Source: Erodium maritimum (Eukaryota; Streptophyta; Magnoliopsida; Geraniales; Geraniaceae). Taken from it: a DNA stretch of 64,000 nt. The notes under the pieces are model-generated. The model was not told where the DNA came from. It did no database searches and worked only from the letters and a program-made list of their open reading frames with translations. The stretch lies in assembly GCA_963921825.1 (NCBI GenBank), contig OY997590.1, positions 44,843,039-44,907,038 on the forward strand. Reading direction: 5' to 3'. Both the position numbers and the translations under genes were made by a program. Positions 21,194 to 34,507 of the stretch are shown here, piece by piece (the stretch's first letter is position 1; each line of letters starts with the position of its first letter).

Positions 21194-24124
21194 TGTCACG
21201 CCCCAATTTCAGTAAACCGAACTCGGGACGCGAACGTTTAAAATCGTAAAACAATTGAAACCTGTTTTGAATAAACACTTTAGAATTACCATTTAGTTAA
21301 ACAAAATAATATTTACAACTCAAAATAAGTCCCAACAAGTGGACAAAACAAGGTATCTGTCACTAGAGTCAAAAGTAGAACCCAGAATCCCGCTCCTAGC
21401 TCTTCAAGCTTCAGAAGCTCACCTAGTCCAACCTGCGACCGGTACCTGTAGGAAAAGCAGCTAGGGGTGAGCGTTCGCTCACCACCACGGATAACAGACT
21501 GACTACGGCATACTTAGCAGACAATGCCGGTAACACCAAAACCAAACCCAACACCGGGGATACAATCCCCAAACTCAAGTACTCAACTGACACACAACCC
21601 GATACTTTCCTCAACATACTCAACACTCGGACTTATAATGTAAACCCGACACAACGATCGACGAACTCCTCCAAAGACACGACAGAAAGACTACGCAACG
21701 CCAAACAAGATCACAAAGGATCGCACACCAAACAAGATCACAAAGGATCGCATTCCTGTCAGCTGCTCAGTGCTGGTTGCTAACCGGCTGGGCTCGAGCC
21801 TGCCCCACGCGCTTTACCTATCACTGTCAGGCTCCAGGCGGTCGACCTGTTGGCGATAAACCGAACTACTTTTCCGATAGCTAGTCGGAAGGGGAGCTGT
21901 CCTCGCATCGCCTAAAAATGCTCACAACCTGCCGAGACTCGAACTCGGTCAGACTAGCCAAAGAACGCTCGCAACCTCCCGAGACTCGAACTCGGTCAGG
22001 CCAGCCAAGGACGCTCGCAACCTCCCGAGACTCGAACTCGGTCAGGCCAGCCAAACTCCACACCACTTCCCGACACGAAGTCGGGTCGCTAACCTCGGGC
22101 AAACGCAATCACAAACACAAGCAAGGTTCAACAAACGGTGTCAAGAACAGTTCAACACTCCACAGGCACTCATGGCCACTCAAGACTCCAACGATAAAAA
22201 CACGGGTTCAGCAACCCCACGGGCCCTCGTGGCCTCCCAAGACACACCAACAGTAACTCACGGGCTCAACAACCCCACGGGCACTCATGGCCACCCAAGA
22301 CTCCAATAGTAAAACACAGGCTCTCATGGCCACCCAAGACACCAATAATAAACACGGGCTCTCATGGCCACCCAAGACACCAATAATAAAACACGGGCCC
22401 TCATGGGCACCCAAGACACCAATAATAAAACACAGGCTCTCATGGCCACCCAAGACACCAAAAATTTAAACAATCAACCTCCGGGCATGGTCATATGCCT
22501 CCAGTAATTCTAATATCGCTAAGTTCTCTGCTCCTACGACACTACTAAGTGTCACATGCTTTTCTAATATTCGCTACGTTCTCGTATCATGCCTTTCTAA
22601 TATTCAAATAAACCTACTTAACCCTCGACACCCCAGTGTCACATGCATTTCTACTGTTAACTTTCCCCAGTCAGGGCCGAGATCCGGCTACTTTTCCCTA
22701 CCTCGTATGCTTTCTCCAAAAGCGCACAATTAAGCTCCGGCATGATCTCGGTCACTCGCCTAGCTTTCCCTTCCCTCGGTCTGCAGCATGATCTAACATG
22801 AACACAATTTCAAACGCTTTTAAGCTTGCAGGCATAATGCTGAATTTTAATAAACCTGACGCCCAAAAGTAACCCCGACAATGTCAATCACTCCCAAACT
22901 CCCCAATTACTCGACATTGTCGATATTGGACCCGGAAAGTCCCGATTCGCCCGACATGGCGAATCTGCCCGGGTTTTTGGAAACGCCCTTCCGGGGCTCC
23001 GAAAATTCCCGTTTTCGTTTCTACGGTCTTAGAATAATTCAAGGGTTCCTAGGCACTCGACGTAATCAAATTCCGACTTCCAAGTCAATTAATTAATGTT
23101 TAAAGTTTTAAACCCGTTAATTACAACTTTCGCATTTTAATTCCAAATTTCGATCCGGTTGAAGATTAAAGATTCGGGGAACGTCCTAAACCACCCGAAC
23201 ACGAAAACCCGATACCCGAGCATGTGGGCCCCACACGTCCACAATAGGAATATTTCCTTTTCGCCCCAAAACGTTCCTAACGAACCCCAAACCTCAACCA
23301 TTCATCTTTAAACCAATCTTAAACAAAACCCAACCTTAATCAAACCGTTTAAACTCAAACCCTAAAATTGAAACGTACCAAAACGAGAAAAATTGGGTTC
23401 TCACCGTAGGGAATGACGAGGGGAGTTCAAATCTTCAATCGTTGAGTCGATCGGTCGGTCGGATCGTCGGAAAATCACCAAAAACCCAACTCCTCCTTCT
23501 CTTTCTCTCTCTTCCTCCTTCTCTCCACTTTCTCTCTCTTCCCATTCTTTTTTCTCTGAGATGGCGAGACATCCTTTCTCCTTTCCCTTTATTCTGTTTC
23601 AATCGACCCATATATCACCTATTTACAAAACTAACCCTCCCTTCCTTTTATTTTATTTTGTTCAACAACTAACAATCACCAAAAGTTTGACAAGTGTCTA
23701 GTGGGTCCCATCCTTTTGAACAAATATCTTTGTAGATATTTTTCTGTCAGATTCGCGAAATTCGGTCGTCTCGAGCCCCGAACGGGCACATTTTCCAAGA
23801 AATTACGAAACTTCACAGGCTACAAGGAAACGGCTCAACTAAGACCGCTGCGATGACGGCTAAGCGTTTTTGGATCCAAAACGGTCCTCGAATGGACCAA
23901 AACGTCGCTCGGTTGACTTTTCCAGCGAAAAGTCAACATTTCCCAAATTGGTCAGAAAGTTGCCCTGAGTCCCCCAGAACTCACTTTGGTCGACATCGGG
24001 GTCGATTTAAGTCCGGTATGACCCTCGGGGTCAAATTTAGGTTCATTTAAGTGTCTGCTTAAAAATTTTAAGTTTTTCTGTTTTTCGCAGATTTGATTGG
24101 CGTTGACCGGGAGTGGTTATTACA
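21194..24124 (-). repeat. G1 3' LTR
   Basis: 2931 bp; TGTAATAACCAC start and GGGGCGTGACA end on the minus strand. Internal minisatellites at 21918-22052 (three units of about 47 bp with GAGACTCGAACTCGGTCAG) and 22166-22465 (CTCATGGCCACCCAAGACAC type). A pyrimidine-rich tract lies near 23500-23560. Confidence 0.94.
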
Positions 24125-24142
24125 ATCTACCCCCTTAAAGGA
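24125..24142 (-). promoter_or_regulatory. G1 polypurine tract
   Basis: On the minus strand CTTTAAGGGGGTAGAT leads directly into the 3' LTR, in the normal place of the plus-strand primer of an LTR retrotransposon. Confidence 0.8.
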
Positions 24143-25856
24143 ATTTCGTCCGCGAAATTTTAGAACAAACGTACCTCGGGAGTCGAACAACTCGGGGTAC
24201 TTCGCGCGAACCTCGTCCTCGCGTTCCCAAGTCGACTAAGCCTCGTGGTGCCGCCACAACACCAGTTCTAAGCGGATAACCCTTCCGCGCAGGACCTGCC
24301 CTCGTGGATCCATCTCCCAAACCAGTTTCTCCTTATACGAGACACCACCTGTTACCTCGACATCTGCCCACTAAATGACGTACTCAAACCTCGAAAGGGC
24401 CGATACACCGCGGGGCTAACTCGCCTCCGCCGCGGTTGAAACGCATTAGTCCATCCTTCGGACTCCTCTCTAGGGATACATGACCACCGACTGCTGACTC
24501 GAGATGTCGGCGCCGTCTGTCAGCATAGCTCCTGCTGACTCTACGCGGTCTTCAACCGCTCATGCTTCGGCACGACCGACTCAGCTGTCTCTCGGTCCAG
24601 TTCTAGACCCAGTAAACTCTTATTCCTCACGTCTGCCCAGCACACGGCCGATCGACCCGGCCTACCATACAACGCTTTGAACGGTGCCATCATGATACAG
24701 GCCTGAAAGCTGTTGTTGTAGGCGAACTCGGCTAACCGCTCACGACACCCATCGTGACGTGCCCCCATTTCCACTGTGCAACCGGCAGTGGCTGCAATAA
24801 TCCAGCGGGACGCTGTTGTTCGGCTCCCACCTTTTGACAAGTGAGGCACCGCGATACCAACTCCGCAACCGCTCTCCGCATCCCGCTCCACTACAAACCT
24901 CCACAATATCGTAACTCCCAATTAGCACGACAATCCCAGCCCTCGGCTTCAACACCGCCGGCAACTCTCTCCTGGATCTCCGTCGTCTCGACATCCACCG
25001 ACTGCTGCCTCTATCCCCCGGCCAAGCCGGGTGGGCTGAGTCACCAAGAAGTACATGGCCACGCCGCCAGTAACCTCTTCTAGCTCCAACCCGAGCATGC
25101 CCAGTTCCCATATCATGTCCCACTCTCGAACTGATATGCTAGTAAGACTCGAGACCGACTTCCTACTCAGGGCGTCGGCAACCACGTTCGCCTTACCCGG
25201 ATGGTAGTGCAGCTCACAGTCGTACTCCTCGAGTAGTCACATCCATCGCCGCTGGCACGTATTCAGGTTTCGTTGGGAAGAGATGTACTTAAAGCTCTTA
25301 TGAATCCGAGAATACCTGAAATCATTCGTCGCTAGTAACAGTCGGTATTGGCTCGGCACCTCGCCAGCCAATCCATTCCCAAGATTACGTTAAAGGTTGT
25401 CATTCAGTAAGTATCCTTCCCACGGACACATGCACTAGCTTAGTCGCTACCGAACCTCACGGAACCTCGCGGTCTCTCTAAGACCTCTCTCCTCTACCGT
25501 TATTGTGTTTACCAACTCCGAACATACCCGAATCCTCAGGGCGAGGACTCGATCCAACATTAGGGCTCTTGAGCCCTCTCTCGAACCTCCTGTAGCACCT
25601 CGCTTCTCTAACTTCGCAAGCACGACAGACCCTAGTCAACACCACACCACCACCAACCGGCGTGTCCCGACGCAGGGGTGGACTCAACGGCTCTAAAATC
25701 AGCACAACTCGACGAAGCAAACGAGTGTGACGCCTCGTTACCCAACAAACATGACGCCCAAATCAGAGACCGAACAACCATACCAAAAGTCACCCCGATG
25801 AGGTCTATTGTAATCCTCACACTGTCCTCTAGGCATTTACTTATAACTTTCCGCAA
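24135..25856 (-). pseudogene. G1 pol remnants (fossil)
   Basis: Read from the 5' side: a protease-type block (SHSFASSSC, 25632-25856), RNase H end (VADALSRK, 24949-25185), then late integrase (ERLAEFAYNNSFQACIMMAP and ALYGRPGRS, 24541-24921) and a chromodomain-region remnant near 24135-24320. Block order and wording match G2 and the Tekay/Del group of chromoviruses. Heavily broken. Confidence 0.8.
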
Positions 25857-25869
25857 CCAAACCAGTGTT

Positions 25870-26380
25870 CGCTACTCGTCCCTTGCAGGAAAAGTAGTAA
25901 AGGGGATGAGCGTTATGCTCGCCTCCACGGACACCCGTTCGATTATGGCATACTAGTAACGCACTAAAGACTTACCGATCTAACCAGGGCAACCACTACC
26001 TCAAAACCTGATGTCAAACGTCACACTGCGCACGCTATCAACACCTCAAGTACTCGCTCATGTAAGATAAACCTCGACACGGGAAACACGTCCTCAACTA
26101 AGCAAACACTATTGCTCACACTATCAATACCCCCAATAACCCGATCACATAAGGAAACCTCAAATAACCCACTCCCGTGAAAGAAACCTCAACCCACCCG
26201 TTCACGCAAGGGAAACCTCGAACACCCGTTCACATAGGGAAACCTAGTTCGTAAGGCGCCGCAGCGCACCAACCCTAGCCCCTCTCCGTGGTGATACTCT
26301 CACGCCGAGGTGCTTCATCACTACCCCAGGTTATTGATGAGTCTCGCACCCAAGACCTCATCCCTTAACACCGAACTTAC
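25870..26380 (-). other. G1 5' internal region, segment 1
   Basis: No gene. It contains a short LTR-like block (25880-25960; see findings) and a degenerate tandem repeat of GGGAAACCTCAAATA-type units (about 26100-26250). It continues after the Copia insertion at 29762. The last five bases (26376-26380, cttac) are the TSD of the Copia solo LTR. Confidence 0.7.
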
Positions 26381-29300
26381 TGTTGGGTCTCGAGGTAGGG
26401 TTGGAGATGAACCAACTCGCAGCGGAAAATCAATAAAAACCAAGAGACGATTAAAACCATGAAACAACTAACAAAGAATGGATTCACAAGAGAAAAATCC
26501 AGCACTATCTCTTACCAAAACAAGAACACCGGTTAACGAATGATTGGCTTGAGTCTCCAAGACGCTTACGTATCCACATGGGAATCAAAGCCACGTAGTT
26601 CTTCTCTTTGAGGACTCAAGAACACAAAAATGGAGGTGGAAACTAGCCAAACCCGAAATGGCCATGGAAGAGGGAGAGAAAATGTGTTTCCTATTCTTGT
26701 CTTGTGTTTGTTATGTTGAAAAAAGATGACTTAAACAAATCAAAACTCATACTTGTCCAACTAAAGGCATGGGACAAGTATGGTGTCAAGTAAGATGTAA
26801 ATAGGACAAAGTATGACAAGACAAGATTGGGTTAGGTGGTGAATCACCAACACCTTAATCCTTGTCTTGCTTACTTAGTACTAATTAATCAAGACTTGAT
26901 TAATTAGTTCCATGGGCCTTGGTTGCATGGGCCTTTCATGGGCCTCTTGGAACATGGCCCGTGGCCATTTCCAACGAGGTCCCGTGATTCGCTCATCGCC
27001 TCCAAGCCTTCCATACCGGAAATGTCCAACATTATCCGACGCGATCAATCCCAAGACTCCAAGCCTTGTCTCGATCCGTAAAGTCCTATTCACTTACGGG
27101 CACATGACCCAAAACCCAGTTTTGGTCATGTCCCGAGACAACTCCCTTTTGGCCATTCTCCATAAATGTGTCAATGAGTTTCATCCTCCGGTGTGACCCT
27201 TAGGTTTATGCATGTCAATAGATCAACGTAAAATCCCATTTTACTTGATCCTATTTAAGTGGCAACTAACGAGACTTTAGTATTGCCTGACACTGCATAG
27301 TGAATCGACCCTGTCGATTCTATGTTGGGTCTCGAGGTAGGGTTGGAGATGAACCAACTCGCAGCGGAAAATCAATGAAAACCAAGAGACCATTAGAACC
27401 ATGAAACAACTAACAAAGAATGGATTAACAAGAGAAAAATTCAGCACTAGTTCTTACCAAAACAAGAACACCGGGTAACGAATGATTGGCTTGAGTCTCC
27501 AAGACGCCTACGTATCCACATGGGAATCAAAGCCACGTAGTTCTTCTCTTTGAGGACTCAAGAACACAAAAATGGAGGAGGAAACTAGCCAAACCCGAAA
27601 TGGCCATGGAAGAGGGAGAGAAAATGTGTTTCCTATTCTTGTCTTGTGTTTGTTATGTTGAAAAAAGATGACTTAAACATAACAAAACCCATACTTGTCC
27701 AACTAAAGGCATGGGACAAGTATGGTGTCAAGTAAGGTGTAAATAGGACAAAGTATGGCAAGACAAGATTGGGTTAGGTGGTGAATCACCAACACCTTAA
27801 TCCTTGTCTTGCTTACTTAGTACTAATTAATCAAGACTTGATTAATTAGTTCCATGGGCCTTGGTTGCATGGGCCTTTCATGGGCTTCTTGGAACATGGC
27901 CCGTGGCCATTTCCAACGAGGTCCCGTGATTCGCTCATCGCCTCCATGCCTTCCATACCGGAAATGTCCAACATTATCCGACGCGATCAATCCCAAGACT
28001 CCAAGCCTTGTCTCGATCCGTAAAGTCCTATTCACTTACGGGCACATGACCCAAAACCCAGTTTTGGTCATGTCCCGAGACAACTCCCTTTTGGCCATTC
28101 TCCATAAATGTGTCAATGAGTTTCATCCTCCGGTGTGACCCTTAGGTTTATGCATGTCAATAGATCAACGTAAAATCCCATTTTACTTGATCCTATTTAA
28201 GTGGCAACTAACGAGACTTTAGTATTGCCTGACACTACATAACGAATCGACCCTGTCGATTCTAACCTTTCCGTCGTCCCTGTCATTATCCTTTTATCTC
28301 CGATATCCTGATTGAGATAAGGCATAGAGCCGTCATCCTTATTATTCTCAATCACCGTTCCTTGATATGTGAGATGACTGAAGATATGATACCCAGTATC
28401 ATGTGCATGGCCATGCTATTCTTCCAGTCACTCTCGATCAAGTGGCCGAGAACCGATATCTTTCCCATACCTTAGTATGAGGGATAAATCCCTTAGCCGT
28501 CTTTCGTGTCACTCATGTAGCCCGTCCCCAAGCCAATCCTGGCCGTTATGGAAGCCCTGTTACGGACAACGTTAGGCTCAGGTCAAACTCAGTTGTTGAC
28601 TACATAGCGATCACAAAGACTCCTTGGTCTAAGGATACATGACAAGCTACAACACTGAATATGTTCATGACTTAATCTATGGCACATATTCAGGGCGGGT
28701 CGTCCAATATCATGTCCCACATGATATCTATGATCAGACTCCGGAATCCCATTCCAATGACTAACAGAACGTAAGCCATAAAGAGCCATCTTTCATACTA
28801 GTCGCTTCTAGTGAAGCTTTGTTGACTAGGGACCCATCGAGTGTGATCTATCTCGATCTATGGTTCTATTCGCATGGTGGGCATAGATCAGAGCACACAT
28901 CGATATATTACTCCAACACATAAGTAATATAAAGCCGCTTTAATTTTATTGCTAACGATGATATATACATTTGGACATTTAGGATTGAACTACGGGCACT
29001 AAGACTAACATTCTAACCTTTCCGTCGTCCCTGTCATTATCCTTTTATCTCCGATATCCTGATTGAGATAAGGCATAGAGCTGTCATCCTTATTATTCTC
29101 AATCACCGTTCCTTGATATGTGAGATGACTGAAGATATGATACCCAGTATCATGTGCATGGCCATGCTATTCTTTCAGTCACTCTCGATCAAGCGGCCGA
29201 GAACCGATATCTTTCCCATACCTTAGTATGAGGGATAAATCCCTTAGCCGTCTTTCGTGTCACTCATGTAGCCCGTCCCCAAGCCAATCCTGGCCGTTAT

Positions 29301-29761
29301 GGAAGCCCTGTTACGGACAACGTTAGGCTCAGGTCAAACTCAGTTGTTGACTACATAGCGATCACAAAGACTCCTTGGTCAAAGGATACATGACAAGCTA
29401 CAACAATGAATATGTTCATGACTTAATCTATGGCACATATTCAGGGCGGGTCGTCCAATATCATGTCCCACATGATATCTATGATCAGACTTCGGAATCC
29501 CATTCCAATGACTAACAGAACGTAAGCCATAAAGAGCCATCTTTCATACTAGTCGCTTCTAGTGAAGCTTTGTTGACTAGGGACCCATCGAGTGTGATCT
29601 ATCTCGATCTATGGTTCTATTCGCATGGTGGGCATAGATCAGAGCACACATCGATATATTACTCCAACACATAAGTAATATAAAGCCGCTTTAATTTTAT
29701 TGCTAACGATGATATATACATTTGGATATTTAGGATTGAACTACGGGCACTAAGACTAACA
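26381..29761 (-). repeat. Copia solo LTR inside G1 (outer), interrupted by a second solo LTR
   Basis: LTR of the C1/C2/C3 Copia family, minus orientation, in two parts (26381-27322 and 29016-29761). Perfect TSD cttac (26376-26380 and 29762-29766). G2 at about 55360-55385 shows the same site unoccupied (AACTTACGACC). There is no internal Copia sequence, so this is a solo LTR. Confidence 0.95.
27323..29010 (-). repeat. Copia solo LTR (inner), inserted in the outer solo LTR
   Basis: 1688 bp, exactly the length of the C3 LTRs. Perfect TSD ttcta (27318-27322 and 29011-29015). The host LTR resumes after it without loss. Same family and same orientation as its host. Confidence 0.95.
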
Positions 29762-29766
29762 CTTAC

Positions 29767-30650
29767 GACCTCTACAACCAACACAACCGTGAACACCGCC
29801 ACGCAAAGCCAACACTCAAACTGCACAACGAAACAACTGCGTAAACAAGACGGTGAAAAAGATAGGGGTCACGGACCGGTGACAGACCCCGCCACGGTTG
29901 GGGTCACGGTGCCGTGACAAAGACCTAAAATTCGCCAAATCGCTCTGGTCCGTCACAGATCCGTGACAGGATCCGTGACGCTCGCGCAGACCTGTTTTCC
30001 AAACTCGGTTCCAACTCGAATCTTAACCCGTTTTAACCCTAAAATTAGCCTTAAACGACTCACACGCTTGACTACCAATTCAGCAAACACACGCGCCACG
30101 ACTCACAGACCAATCAAGTCATTCAACCTCAACCAAAACACAAGCCGACACGGCCAAACAACAACACAACAACACTCGCCCACCGGGCCAACCAACACCG
30201 AACCACGCCCACCGGGCCAACCAACATCAAAACATGCCCACCGGGCCAATCAAATTTTAAAACGCGTCCACTGGAACAACCATTTTTTTTTAACTTTCTC
30301 CACTTCATTAAAAAACCTCATTTCTTGACATCAGGTGGTTACAACCCGGTCCAGGCGTCCCCGAACTACATTGTACCGACTTGATATCAGCAACGTCACG
30401 TTCGACTACAGGAGCTCCTGCGTCGAGTCGCGACAGCAAAAAAAAAGTTTCACGCAGCAACAAACAATCAGCACACCAGCAATCAAATACTGCACATACG
30501 CACAATCACAAGCAGGACTCAAACCACTACGGGTCTACACACGGATTCCGACTTGCGTACCCAACGTACGACGGGACTTAACGGACTCGACTCTCCCCAC
30601 CTAATTGACGTACAGTCCGAGGTGTGAAACCTCGACCTCTGATACCAAGC
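29767..30650 (-). other. G1 leader and primer-binding site
   Basis: A leader ending at the primer site (30636-30650; on the minus strand GCTTGGTATCAGAGG). At 29868-29967 it carries three near-perfect GTCACGG...CCGTGAC palindromes. CACCGGGCCAACCAA-type short repeats lie at 30180-30250. No coding sequence recognised. Confidence 0.8.
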
Positions 30651-33620
30651 TGTCACGCCATAATTTCAGTAAACCGAACTCGGGACGCGAACGTTTAAAA
30701 TCATAAAACAATTGAAACCTGTTTTGAATAAACACTTTAAAATTACCATTTAGTTAAACAAAATAATATTTACAACTCAAAATAAGTCCCAACAAGTGGA
30801 CAAAACAAGGTATCCGTCACTAGACTCAAAAGTGGAACCAAGAATCCCGCTCCTAGCTCTTCAAGATTCAGAAGCTCACCTAGTCCAACCTGCGACCTGT
30901 ACCTGTAGGAAAAGAAGCTAGGGGTGAGCATTCGCTCACCACCACGGATAATAGACTGACTACGGCATACTTAGCAGACAATGCCGGTAACACCAAAACC
31001 AAACCCAACACCGGGGATACAATCCCCAAACTCAAGTACTCAACTGACACACAACCCGATACTTTCCTCAACAGACTCAACACTCGGACTTATAATGTAA
31101 ACCCGACACAACGATCGACGACCTCCTCCAAAGACACGACAGAAAGACTACGCAACGCCAAACAAGATCACAAAGGATCGCACACCAAACAAGATCACAA
31201 AGGATCGCATTCCTGTCAGCTGCTCAGTGCCGGTTGCTAACCGGCTGGGCTCGAGCCTGCCCCACGCGTTTTACCTATCAATGTCAGGCTCCAGGCGGTC
31301 GACCTGTTGGCGATAAACCGAACTACTTTTCCGATAGCTAGTCGGAAGGGGAGCTACCCTCGCATCGCCTAAAAATGCTCACAACCTGCCGAGACTCGAA
31401 CTCGGTCAGACTAGCCAAAGAACGCTCGCAACCTCCCGAGACTCAAACTCGGTCAGGCCAGCCAAGGATGCTCGCAACCTCCCAAGACTCGAACTCGGTC
31501 AAGCCAGCCAAACTCCACACCACTTCCCGACACGAAGTCGGGTCGCTAACCTCGGGCAAAAGCAATCACAAACACAAGCAAGGTTCAACAAACGGTGTCA
31601 AGAACAGTTCAACACTCCACAGGCACTCATGGCCACTCAAGACTCCAACGATAAAAACACAGGTTCAGCAACCCCACGGGCCCTCGTGGCCTCCCAAGAC
31701 ACACCAACAGTAACTCACGGGCTCAACAACCCCACGGGCACTCATGGCCACCCAAGACTCCAATAGTAAAACACAGGCTCTCATGGCCACCCAAGACACC
31801 AATAATAAACACGGGCTCTCATGGCCACCCAAGACACCAATAATAAACACGGGCTCTCATGGCCACCCAAGACACCAATAATAAAACACGGGCCCTCATG
31901 GGCACCCAAGACACCAATAATAAAACACAGGCTCTCATGGCCACCCAAGACACCAAAAATTTAAACAATCAACCTCCGGGCATGGTCATATGCCTCCAGT
32001 AATTCTAATATCGCTAAGTTCTCTGCTCCTACGACACTACTAAGTGTCACATGCTTTTCTAATATTCGCTACGTTCTCGTATCATGCCTTTCTAATATTC
32101 AAATAAACCTACTTAACCCTCGACACCCCAGTGTCACATGCATTTCTACTGTTAACTTTCCCCAGTCAGGGCCGAGATCCGGCTACTTTTCCCTACCTCG
32201 TATGCTTTCTCCAAAAGCGCACAATTAAGCTCCGGCATGATCTCGGTCACTCGCCTAGCTTTCCCTTCCCTCGGTCTGCAGCATGATCTAACATGAACAC
32301 AATTTCAAACGCTTTTAAGCTTGCAGGCATAATGCTGAATTTTAATAAACCTGACGCCCAAAAGTAATCCCGACAATGTCGATCACTCCCAAACTCCCCA
32401 ATTACTCGACATTGTCGATATTGGACCCGAAAAGGCTTGATTCGCCCGACATGGCGAATCTGCCCGGGTTTTTGGAAACGCCCTTCCGGGGTTCCGAAAA
32501 TTACCGTTTTCGTTTGTACGATCTTAGAATAAGTCAAGGGTTCCTAGGCACTCGACGGAATCAAATTCCGACTTCTGAGTCAATTAATTAATGTTTAAAG
32601 TTTCTAAACCCGTTAATTACAACTTTCGCATTTTAATTCCAAATTTCGATCCGGTTGAAGATTAAAGATTCGGGGAACGTCCTAAACCACCCGAACACGA
32701 AAACCCGATACCCGAGCATGTGGGCCCCACACGGTCACAATAGGAATATTTCCTTTTCGCCCCAAAACGTTCCTAACGAACCCCAAACCTCAACCATTCA
32801 TCTTTAAACCAATCTTAAACAAAACCCAACCTTAATCAAACCGTTTAAACTCAAACCCTAAAATTCAAACGTACCAAAACGAGAAAAAATTGGGTTCTCA
32901 CCGTAGGGAATGACGAGGGGAGTTCGAATCTTCAACTGTTGAGTCGATCGGTCGGTCGGATCGTCGGGAAATCACCAAAAACCCAACTCCTCCTTCTCTT
33001 TCTCTCTCTTCCTCCTTCTCTCAACTTTCTCTCTCTTCCCATTATTTATACTCTGAGATGGCGAGACATCCTTTCTCCTTTCCCTTTATTCTGTTTCAAT
33101 CGACCCATATATCACCTATTTACAAAACTAACCCTCCCTTCCTTTTATTTTATTTTGTTCAACAACTAAAAATCACCAAAAGTGTGACAAGTGTCTAGTG
33201 GGTCCCATCCTTTTGAACAAATATCTTTATAGATATTTTTCTGTCATATTCGCGAAATTCGGTCGTCTCGGGCCCCGAACGGGCACATTTTCCAAGAAAT
33301 TACGAAACTTCACGGGCTACAAGGAAACGGCTCAACTAAGACCACTGCGACGACGGGTAATCTTTTTGGATCCAAAACGGTCCTCGAATGGACCAAAACG
33401 TCGCTCGGTTGACTTTTCCAGCGAAAAGTCAACATTTCCCAAATTGGTCAGAAAGTTGCCCTGACTCCCCCAAAACTCACTTTGGTCGACATCGGGGTCA
33501 ATTTAAATCCGGTATGACCCTCGGGGTCAAATTTAGGTTCATTTAAGTGTCTGCTTAAAATTTTTAAGTTTTCCTGTTTTTCGCAGATTTGACTGGCGTT
33601 GACCGGGAGTGGTTATTACA
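30651..33620 (-). repeat. G1 5' LTR
   Basis: 2970 bp, pairs with 21194-24124. It is slightly longer, mainly from an extra unit in the CTCATGGCCACCCAAGACAC array (31622-31957). TSD atata follows at 33621. Confidence 0.94.
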
Positions 33621-34507
33621 ATATACAATGATATGTTTTATGTTAGTGCTAACATGGTTGGAGGATTGTACATATTAGATATAGGTAACAATGCCTCAAG
33701 CTCTATTTATAACGTTAATGCCAAGAGGTCTAAATCCGACGATTTAAACCGAAACTCTTATAAGGCACTGTCATTAGGGTCGTATAAACAAAACGCATAT
33801 CAACACTTCAGAAGTGCAGACTTTTAAGTTTGTTCGAATTTAATTCAGTTGATAGGTGTGAGGCTTGTTTGATAGACAAAATGACTAAAGTGCCCTTCAT
33901 CGGTTGCGTTGAAAGGACGGGTGAATTATTGAGGCTAATACACTCGGATGTGTGTAGACCAATAAGTTCGCTTCCCAGGAGGGGTTTTAGCTACTTTATC
34001 ACATTTATTGTTGAATACAGTAAATATGGTTATGTCTATTCGATGAGACATAAGTCTGAAACTTTTGATCAATTCATAGAGTTTAAGACTGTAGTAGAAA
34101 ACCAGCTCGGGAAAAGTATTAAGACACATTGATTGGATCGAGGTGAAAAATACTTGACCACAGAGTTATTAAATCATCTAAAAGAGAATGGGATCCTTTT
34201 GGAATGGACTCCTCCTGGGACACTGTAATTGAAAGGCGTAGCCGAACGGAGAAATCGGACATTGTTAGACAATGGTTTGTTCCATGATCAGTTGGACTGA
34301 TCTCTTGATCTCTTTCTGGGGTTATGCTCTGAAGACGGTCGCGTTCATGGTGAATAGGGCTTCGACGAAGGGTGTGGAAGGGACACCATTTTAGAAATGG
34401 TACGGGAAGATGTCCGCTTTGTTCTTCCTAAAGATTTGTGGTTGCGAGGCTTATGTGAAACATTTGGTTTCGACTAAGCTCGAACCAAGATCTGAGATAT
34501 GCACCTT
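33621..34507 (+). pseudogene. Copia C2 pre-integrase and integrase segment (fossil)
   Basis: The pre-integrase block and integrase core (SYFITFIVEYSKYGYVYSMR; FIEFKTVVENQLGKSIK) align with C3 at 49007-49885. Broken. It ends where solo LTR G4 was inserted. Confidence 0.85.

Larger units (their letters stand above)
21194..33620 (-). mobile_element. Gypsy chromovirus G1 (Tekay/Del-like), inside C2
   Basis: A minus-strand element with both LTRs (21194-24124 and 30651-33620) and perfect TSDs atata (21189-21193 and 33621-33625). Its polypurine tract is against the left LTR, and the primer site (TTGGTATCAGAGG) is against the right LTR. Pieces of integrase, RNase H and protease are visible at 24541-25856; no gag or RT was recognised. 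A pair of nested Copia solo LTRs occupies 26381-29761. The LTR pair differs by a few percent, so it is younger than C2 but older than C3. Broken. Confidence 0.92.

Noticed and set aside
22166-22465. Regular 36-60 bp repeats that at first sight look like a CRISPR-type array
   Set aside because: Direct, adjoining minisatellite units inside a plant LTR, with no unique spacers; the genome is eukaryotic.
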